Below are positions 6,592 to 10,036 of a stretch of DNA of 10,036 nucleotides, in pieces (positions within the stretch are counted from its first letter, which is position 1; each line of letters begins with the position of its first letter). The stretch is from an uncultured Chloroflexota bacterium (GTDB taxonomy: Bacteria; Chloroflexota; Anaerolineae; Promineifilales; Promineifilaceae): the NCBI GenBank assembly GCA_937958365.1, contig CALFEW010000532.1:1-10036 (forward strand), in the 5' to 3' direction. A program made the translations under genes and the position numbers. The notes beneath the pieces were generated by a model that was not told where the DNA came from, did no database searches, and saw only the letters and a program-made list of their open reading frames with translations.

Positions 6592-6626
6592 CCGTCATTC
6601 TGACGAGTCTTCGAGGAAGAATCTCC
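6592..6626. repeat. Short interspersed-type repeat (CCGTCATTCTGACGAG… AGGAAGAATCTCC)
   Basis: The stretch starts CCGTCATTCTGACGAG and ends GAGGAAGAATCTCC. It resembles the short interspersed repeats of the form GTCATTCTGAG…GAAGAATCTC that I recall from many environmental bacterial genomes, including Chloroflexota. Here it is a single copy between the promoter region of the cytochrome operon and the terminator at 6648. It has no coding potential of its own. The family match is from memory and untested. Confidence 0.5.
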
Positions 6627-6647
6627 AAGTTGAAGGGGGGTAGTGTA

Positions 6648-6687
6648 AACGAAAACCGCGCCACTATGCAGTGGCGCGGTTTTCGTT
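6648..6687. terminator. Strong hairpin terminator after the secreted-protein pair (possibly bidirectional)
   Basis: Perfect 18-bp arms (6648-6665 and 6670-6687) surround a 4-base loop. The stem has a GC-rich centre (CCGCGCCAC) flanked by AAAA/TTTT, giving a U-rich 3' side in either direction. It lies 60 bp past the stop of the 6747-7322 gene and should end that transcript before the cytochrome operon promoter. Because no plus-strand gene reads toward it from the left, only the minus-strand use is needed. Confidence 0.88.
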
Positions 6688-6746
6688 AGATTGTGGGTGG
6701 GGAAACGGCCGTGTTTTACTTTGCCAGCATCCCACGATTGGCCGGG

Positions 6747-7322
6747 CTACGGCTTTTGCACAATAGGCACAAATACATTCACGGTGTCTGCCGGACACGT
6801 GACCGAGCCATAATTTGCCGCAGACAGCCCATCTGAGTCGCGCGCCCGAATGACGTACGAATAACTGTTCCCCAATTGCGTGCTACTCCCACTCTCAGCC
6901 TCGCCACAGGTCACTTTATAGCCAGCCCCGGTCATCTCGGCGGGAATGTACATAGTAGACTGGAAAAAGCCCGTATGATAAGCGCGTATATGTTCATCAA
7001 TAGCAACAGTCATGCTGATCATGTAAGCGCCGGAGGAAGCTGATACATAGAGATAGTTCCACTCAATGTAACAGGCGCCTGTCCCGGCAACCGGCCGGCG
7101 GCAGGTGGCGCTGGGACTATCAATAAAGGAGATTTGCGGAGATTTACCACTCCCGCTGGTCTCCCGGTAGGGCAGGGTTGGTTCCGAAGGGGGGGCGTCT
7201 GCCAAAGGCGCAGCCTGCGACTCGAACACCGCCAGGACAACAACAAGGCTCAAGATGGCGATGAGCGCCAACAAACTCAACAACCCTTTCCGCCTTGCAC
7301 GTGGCATCATTTGAGGTTCCAT
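6747..7322 (-). CDS. Uncharacterised secreted protein, paralogue of the upstream gene
   Basis: A 191-residue protein with an N-terminal basic segment (RARRKG), a hydrophobic signal stretch (about 13-37, ending SQAAPLA) and a Pro/Ser/Thr-rich spacer. A compact domain follows from about 64 (ISFIDSPSATC) to 177. Cysteines are at 74, 84, 139 and 176. The end of the domain (YVIRARDSDGLSAANYGSVTC) looks like the last strands of a fibronectin-III-like beta-sandwich, so two disulfides in such a fold are plausible. The tail after the domain reads VNVFVPIVQKP, recalling short C-terminal tails of the type YLPLV in Chloroflexota exported proteins (from memory). The start at 7322 lies 10 bp after the upstream stop, so the two are co-transcribed; ATGs at residues 5 and 6 are alternative starts. 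I do not recognise a named family and can give no function. Confidence 0.8.
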   Translation of the reverse strand: MEPQMMPRARRKGLLSLLALIAILSLVVVLAVFESQAAPLADAPPSEPTLPYRETSGSGKSPQISFIDSPSATCRRPVAGTGACYIEWNYLYVSASSGAYMISMTVAIDEHIRAYHTGFFQSTMYIPAEMTGAGYKVTCGEAESGSSTQLGNSYSYVIRARDSDGLSAANYGSVTCPADTVNVFVPIVQKP

Positions 7323-7332
7323 GGCGTTATCC

Positions 7333-7872
7333 CTATGGCTGGTAGGCCGGGCAATAGGCTGTGCCGTAGTTAGCGGAACCCAGGTTTGCGCTGTCTCTCG
7401 CCCGGACTGTGTAGGCGTAGGCGTTGCCTAATTGTGGATTGCCGCTTGCGCCGAGGGAACCACACGCTACTTTGATGCCGTCTCCCAACATGCTGTAAGG
7501 TATGTACATCGAAGTTTGGAAAAAGCCTTGCGTGTGCGCCACCGGACCACTGTTATTCAGCGACAGGGTCATGGTGATCATGTAATTGGGGGCTGCGTCT
7601 ACGGACAGGTAATACCAGGTCAGGTAACAGGCGTCGCGTGCGGGATCGGGTTGGTAGCAGGTGGCTGAAGGGGAATCTATGAAACCGATGTTGGGTTGTT
7701 GGATTCCGGCATCTTCTGTAGAGCCTTCAATTTCCCGTTGATTTTCACCCTGGGTCTCTCTGGTTAAAATACCCGGAACCCCTGAGCCTTGCCCGCGAGC
7801 GGTCTGTATCAGACCGAGGGTTGCGGCTCCCAACAAAAATGCCAGAAAAAGAGAAAAGATGAGTTTGCGCAT
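7333..7872 (-). CDS. Uncharacterised secreted protein, first of a tandem paralogous pair
   Basis: A 179-residue protein starting MRKLIFSLFLAFLLGAATLG, a clear signal peptide. The ATG at 7872 is chosen because GGAGGTCAAA lies directly before it; the frame extends to a TTG at 7890, which is less likely. A polar spacer (about 30-62) leads to a domain from NIGFIDSPSATC to about 174. It is alignable with the downstream paralogue: shared blocks include FIDSPSATC, MYIP, QLGN, RARDS and ANYG. Cysteines are at 72, 82, 137 and 174, the same spacing (10, 55, 37) as in the paralogue. It lacks the extra C-terminal tail of the other copy and ends at CPAYQP. Probably an extracellular or cell-surface beta-sandwich with two disulfides. 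The function is unknown, and nothing in the neighbourhood points to a substrate. Confidence 0.82.
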   Translation of the reverse strand: MRKLIFSLFLAFLLGAATLGLIQTARGQGSGVPGILTRETQGENQREIEGSTEDAGIQQPNIGFIDSPSATCYQPDPARDACYLTWYYLSVDAAPNYMITMTLSLNNSGPVAHTQGFFQTSMYIPYSMLGDGIKVACGSLGASGNPQLGNAYAYTVRARDSANLGSANYGTAYCPAYQP

Positions 7873-8361
7873 TTTGACCTCCGTTGTCAAAGGGTAAAGT
7901 GTGGCTCCCCAATGAACACGGATACATTGTGTCGCTGATTCTTGAACGATGCAGGCCGGACTTTATCGGCCTTGTTGAATGTTGATACAAGATGCCAGGA
8001 TTGGCGAGATGTGCATAAGCGCAAAGTAAGAAGGGTTTGTTCCTCTGCCGATTTGTTTAATTCGGATAGGGTGGGTGAGTTTCTTTTTCGCTTCCATGCG
8101 TTTGCGTCGTTGACGTAAGGTTTTATTTCGGGCAAACTTCTGTTGCCTAAGCGAAATTGAGACTGGAGTGAGTATAAGAGTTTCTAGGGCCTGACGCAAT
8201 AGGCTTGTCCCTTTTGATCAAGTCATCAGTCGGTGTCTAATCTGCTTGCCACCGGAAACTTGACGTATTCTTGACGGCCGTATCCAGACTCTTGTCACCC
8301 CCTTAATGCCTTTGTGTGTACACTGCAAAATGGAAGACAGTCATAGGCGCAGGGTAGGCGC
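7873..8361. promoter_or_regulatory. 489-bp gene-free region between secreted pair and kdpE-like gene
   Basis: This is a divergent spacer that must hold promoters for both flanking transcripts. Short frames on the minus strand here have no recognisable motifs and unconvincing starts. Seen in it: a small inverted repeat AGGCCG/CGGCCT (7953-7958, 7967-7972); two TTGACG hexamers (8260-8265, 8271-8276), the second fused to an ACGGCCGT palindrome (8274-8281); TTGTCA at 8292-8297; and the palindrome GTGTACAC (8316-8323) about 40 bp before the kdpE start. None of the -35-like boxes has a good -10 at proper spacing. The unusual length leaves room for a small RNA or long leader, but I cannot show one. 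Confidence 0.45.
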
Positions 8362-9108
8362 ATGAAGGGTATAATCATGGTATCAAATCAATTATCAGTT
8401 CATATAGAAGAACCCGCCGATATGCAAAAAACAAAAGTGCTGGTGGTAGATGATGAACACGCGATCCGGCGTTTTTTACGCACATCGCTTAGCGCCCATG
8501 GCTACGAAGTCCATGAAGCCGCCACCGGCGAAGACGCCATTTTACAGACCATCAACGTCCGGCCAGATTTAATCATTCTCGACCTGGGCCTGCCCGGTAT
8601 CAGTGGCATTGAAGTCACCCGGCGCATCCGAGAATGGACGCAAACGCCGATTGTCATCCTCTCCGTGCAAAACCAGGATACGGACAAAATCGAGGCTTTG
8701 GACGCCGGGGCGGATGATTACCTTTCCAAGCCTTTCAGCGTGGGCGAACTGACGGCGCGATTGCGCGTAGCTATGCGCCACATCCGCCAGGAAGAGCCAG
8801 AACTGACGTTTACCAGCGGCAAACTGCGGGTTGATCTCACCGCCCGCCTGGTCACTTATGATGGGCAAGAGATACAGCTGACGCCCACGGAATATGATTT
8901 GCTCAGGGTGTTGATCCAATATGCCGGGCGCGTTTTGACCCATCAACACTTGCTCAAAGAAGTCCGCGGCGCGGGCTTCCAGACGGAAACCCATTTGCTG
9001 CGGGTGCATATGAGCAACCTCCGCCGCAAAATTGAAGAGGACCCAGCCAACCCGCAGTACATTCTGACGGAGCCTGGGGTGGGTTACCGCTTGAAACTGG
9101 ACCTATGA
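8362..9108 (+). CDS. OmpR/PhoB-family response regulator, KdpE-like
   Basis: Of up to 248 residues, the receiver begins at about 23 (KTKVLVVDDEHAIRRFLR). It has D30/D31, phospho-acceptor D74 (LIILDLGLPGISG), switch S101 and K123 (DYLSKPFSVGEL). The winged-helix output domain (about 150-248) contains LTPTEYDLLRVL, then RVHMSNLRRKIEEDPANP and ends TEPGVGYRLKL. Runs such as AIRRFLRTSL, DLIILDLGLPG and DAGADDYLSKPF follow E. coli KdpE, the potassium-stress regulator, closely as I remember it, but no KdpD kinase or kdpFABC is in the window, so the target is open. The start is uncertain: ATG at 8362, 8377 (AAGGG upstream) or 8422 (where the family usually starts). A perfect TATAAT at 8370-8375 would favour 8422 if it is used as a -10 box. 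The stop lies 18 bp before the hydrolase start. Confidence 0.93.
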   Translation: MKGIIMVSNQLSVHIEEPADMQKTKVLVVDDEHAIRRFLRTSLSAHGYEVHEAATGEDAILQTINVRPDLIILDLGLPGISGIEVTRRIREWTQTPIVILSVQNQDTDKIEALDAGADDYLSKPFSVGELTARLRVAMRHIRQEEPELTFTSGKLRVDLTARLVTYDGQEIQLTPTEYDLLRVLIQYAGRVLTHQHLLKEVRGAGFQTETHLLRVHMSNLRRKIEEDPANPQYILTEPGVGYRLKLDL

Positions 9109-9134
9109 CGGAAAAATCCCAAAGATATGCGTAA
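9105..9134 (+). CDS. Possible 9-codon coupling ORF between kdpE-like gene and hydrolase
   Basis: The reading frame MTEKSQRYA starts within the kdpE-like stop (ATGA) and ends with a TAA overlapping the hydrolase start by 8 bp (ATGCGTAA). It bridges the 18-bp gap so that ribosomes could pass from one gene to the next without a strong Shine-Dalgarno sequence; the hydrolase has none. The overlap has the same form as the cytochrome-lipoprotein junction (ATGAGTAA). It may be chance: nine codons is a short run. Confidence 0.25.
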   Translation: MTEKSQRYA

Positions 9135-10036
9135 AAGAACCATCGTTTTGCTGATTGGCCTGGCCTTGTTGGTTGGAATTGTTGTCTTGCCGTTTGCCAT
9201 TCCCGTTCGGGAGGATGGCGTGGATCCGGCGCAGTTGGCCGGGCCAGAGGGCGCGTTTGCCCACCTGCAAGGCGTCAACGTCTATTACGAAGACCGGGGC
9301 GACCCAGCCGCGCCGGCCGTGGTGCTGGTGCATGGCCTGTATGGTTCCACGGCCTCGTGGCGTTACAACGTGGACGAATTGGCGGCAGCCGGTTATCGCG
9401 TCATCGCCTACGACCGGCCGGGGTTTGGGCTGTCGGACAAGGTGGCGGCGTTTGATTATTCGTTGGACAACCAGGTGGCGCTGTTGGGTGAGTTGTTGGA
9501 TGCGCTGGGGGTGGGGGAAACGGCCGTTATCGGACACAGCGCCGGGGCCAAAGTAGCTGCCGAGTTTGCCCGGCAGCAGCCGCAGCGGGTGACGCAGCTC
9601 GTCCTGACTGACGCCCAGACAACGGCCGGTGGCCCGCCATCTTTTGTCAGTGGACTGGTGGAACTGCCGCCGGTGCAGCGTTGGGCGCGCATCGGTTTGC
9701 AGGCGTACTTTACGCGGGAAAACCTGGAGGCGTCGTTGGGCAATTTTTACGTGGATCCCTCGTTTCTAGGGGAGGCGGACTATGATGCTTACTGGCGGGC
9801 GTTCCAGACGCCGGGTTGGGACGTGGCGCTGCTGGCGCTGACCCGCGACAGCGCCGGGGACTTGTTGACCGAGGCCGAGGTGGCGCAAATCACGGCCGAG
9901 ACGCTGCTGTTGTGGGGCGATCAGGACACGATAACGCCGCTGGCGCAAGGCGAGGCGCTGGCGCGGCTGCTGCCCAACAGCACGCTGGTGGTCATTCCGC
10001 AGAGCGGCCACCAGCCGTTTGAGGAGCAGGCGACGG
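9127..10036 (+). CDS. Membrane-anchored alpha/beta hydrolase, C-terminus beyond window edge
   Basis: A total of 303 residues are visible and the frame is open at the edge. Residues about 5-25 form a single hydrophobic helix with RKR before it, an uncleaved anchor or signal sequence. The hydrolase core starts near 47 (LQGVNVYYEDRGDP). It has the oxyanion motif VLVHGLYGS (H69-G70), YDRPGFGLSD (95-104), the nucleophile elbow GHSAG with S138, the acid D267 in WGDQDTITP, and H295 in SGHQPFEE, so the catalytic triad is complete. A cap region lies at about 165-250. The order and spacing are those of the general alpha/beta hydrolase family (esterases, epoxide hydrolases and relatives); the substrate cannot be told. 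It follows the KdpE-like gene by 18 bp and probably shares its transcript. The ATG at 9127 has no strong Shine-Dalgarno sequence, so coupling is likely. Confidence 0.92.
   Translation, partial: MRKRTIVLLIGLALLVGIVVLPFAIPVREDGVDPAQLAGPEGAFAHLQGVNVYYEDRGDPAAPAVVLVHGLYGSTASWRYNVDELAAAGYRVIAYDRPGFGLSDKVAAFDYSLDNQVALLGELLDALGVGETAVIGHSAGAKVAAEFARQQPQRVTQLVLTDAQTTAGGPPSFVSGLVELPPVQRWARIGLQAYFTRENLEASLGNFYVDPSFLGEADYDAYWRAFQTPGWDVALLALTRDSAGDLLTEAEVAQITAETLLLWGDQDTITPLAQGEALARLLPNSTLVVIPQSGHQPFEEQAT

Larger units (their letters stand above)
724..9527. repeat. Highly iterated palindrome ACGGCCGT, 17 copies dispersed over the window
   Basis: Exact copies start at 724, 1063, 1092, 1776, 2865, 3052, 3421, 3655, 3751, 3868, 4907, 5060, 5957, 6282, 6705, 8274 and 9520. 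All 17 are preceded by a purine (12 A, 5 G) and 10 are followed by T, so the extended form is close to RACGGCCGTY. Twelve lie in genes and five in spacers. In genes, 10 are read as Thr-Ala-Val and two as Asn-Gly-Arg; the third frame (Arg-Pro) is never used. At about 60% GC, independent bases predict roughly 0.3 copies in this length, so the excess is very large. Confidence 0.95.

Noticed and set aside
7963..8199. Minus-strand frames in the long spacer (7963-8199, 7887-8135)
   Set aside because: Basic, low-information translations without a recognisable domain or start context; not enough to call a gene or a remnant.

Overview
The window reads as a chromosomal segment of a GC-rich, free-living bacterium. 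The gene styles (NarL- and KdpE-type two-component proteins, a PSCyt1-like multiheme cytochrome, a beta-propeller lipoprotein, secreted proteins of which one ends in VFVPIVQKP) and the repeat types fit a member of the Chloroflexota, probably Anaerolineae-like. That placement is inference from style, not from a marker gene. No phage, plasmid, transposase, CRISPR or RNA gene was seen.

Layout. 1-704 (minus) is the N-terminal part of carA, the glutaminase subunit of carbamoyl-phosphate synthase, cut by the window edge. A 423-bp intergenic region separates it from a divergent pair, 1128-2773 (plus): a membrane sensor histidine kinase and a NarL/LuxR-type response regulator, overlapping as ATGA. 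Convergent to them is a three-gene minus-strand operon read from 6467 down to 2814: a small receiver-like protein that has lost its phosphorylation residues, a membrane-anchored tetraheme c-type cytochrome with a recent internal duplication, and a beta-propeller lipoprotein. Next, also on the minus strand, is a tandem pair of paralogous secreted proteins (7872 to 6747) with identical cysteine spacing, closed by a strong hairpin terminator at 6648-6687. A gene-free stretch of about 490 bp follows. Then, on the plus strand, come a KdpE-like response regulator (8362-9108) and a membrane-anchored alpha/beta hydrolase that runs off the right edge.

How the parts may work together. The cytochrome operon looks like an envelope electron-transfer module: four CXXCH hemes on a two-helix membrane anchor, followed by an exported propeller lipoprotein, with the pseudo-receiver in the lead position as a possible phosphorylation-independent regulator. 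The NarL-type pair next door is a candidate regulator by position only. The KdpE-like regulator lacks its kinase and any kdp genes here and seems to be co-transcribed with the hydrolase.

The most striking non-genic signal is an 8-bp palindrome, ACGGCCGT, present 17 times in 10 kb in genes and spacers alike. It behaves like the highly iterated palindromes of cyanobacteria, and 10 of its 12 coding copies are read as Thr-Ala-Val. Other structure includes low-complexity repeats read in frame as the CarA interdomain linker, and a perfect 14-bp inverted repeat read in frame at the start of the propeller lipoprotein. Also present are a 32-bp-phased direct repeat upstream of the cytochrome operon and a possible 9-codon coupling ORF between kdpE and the hydrolase gene.
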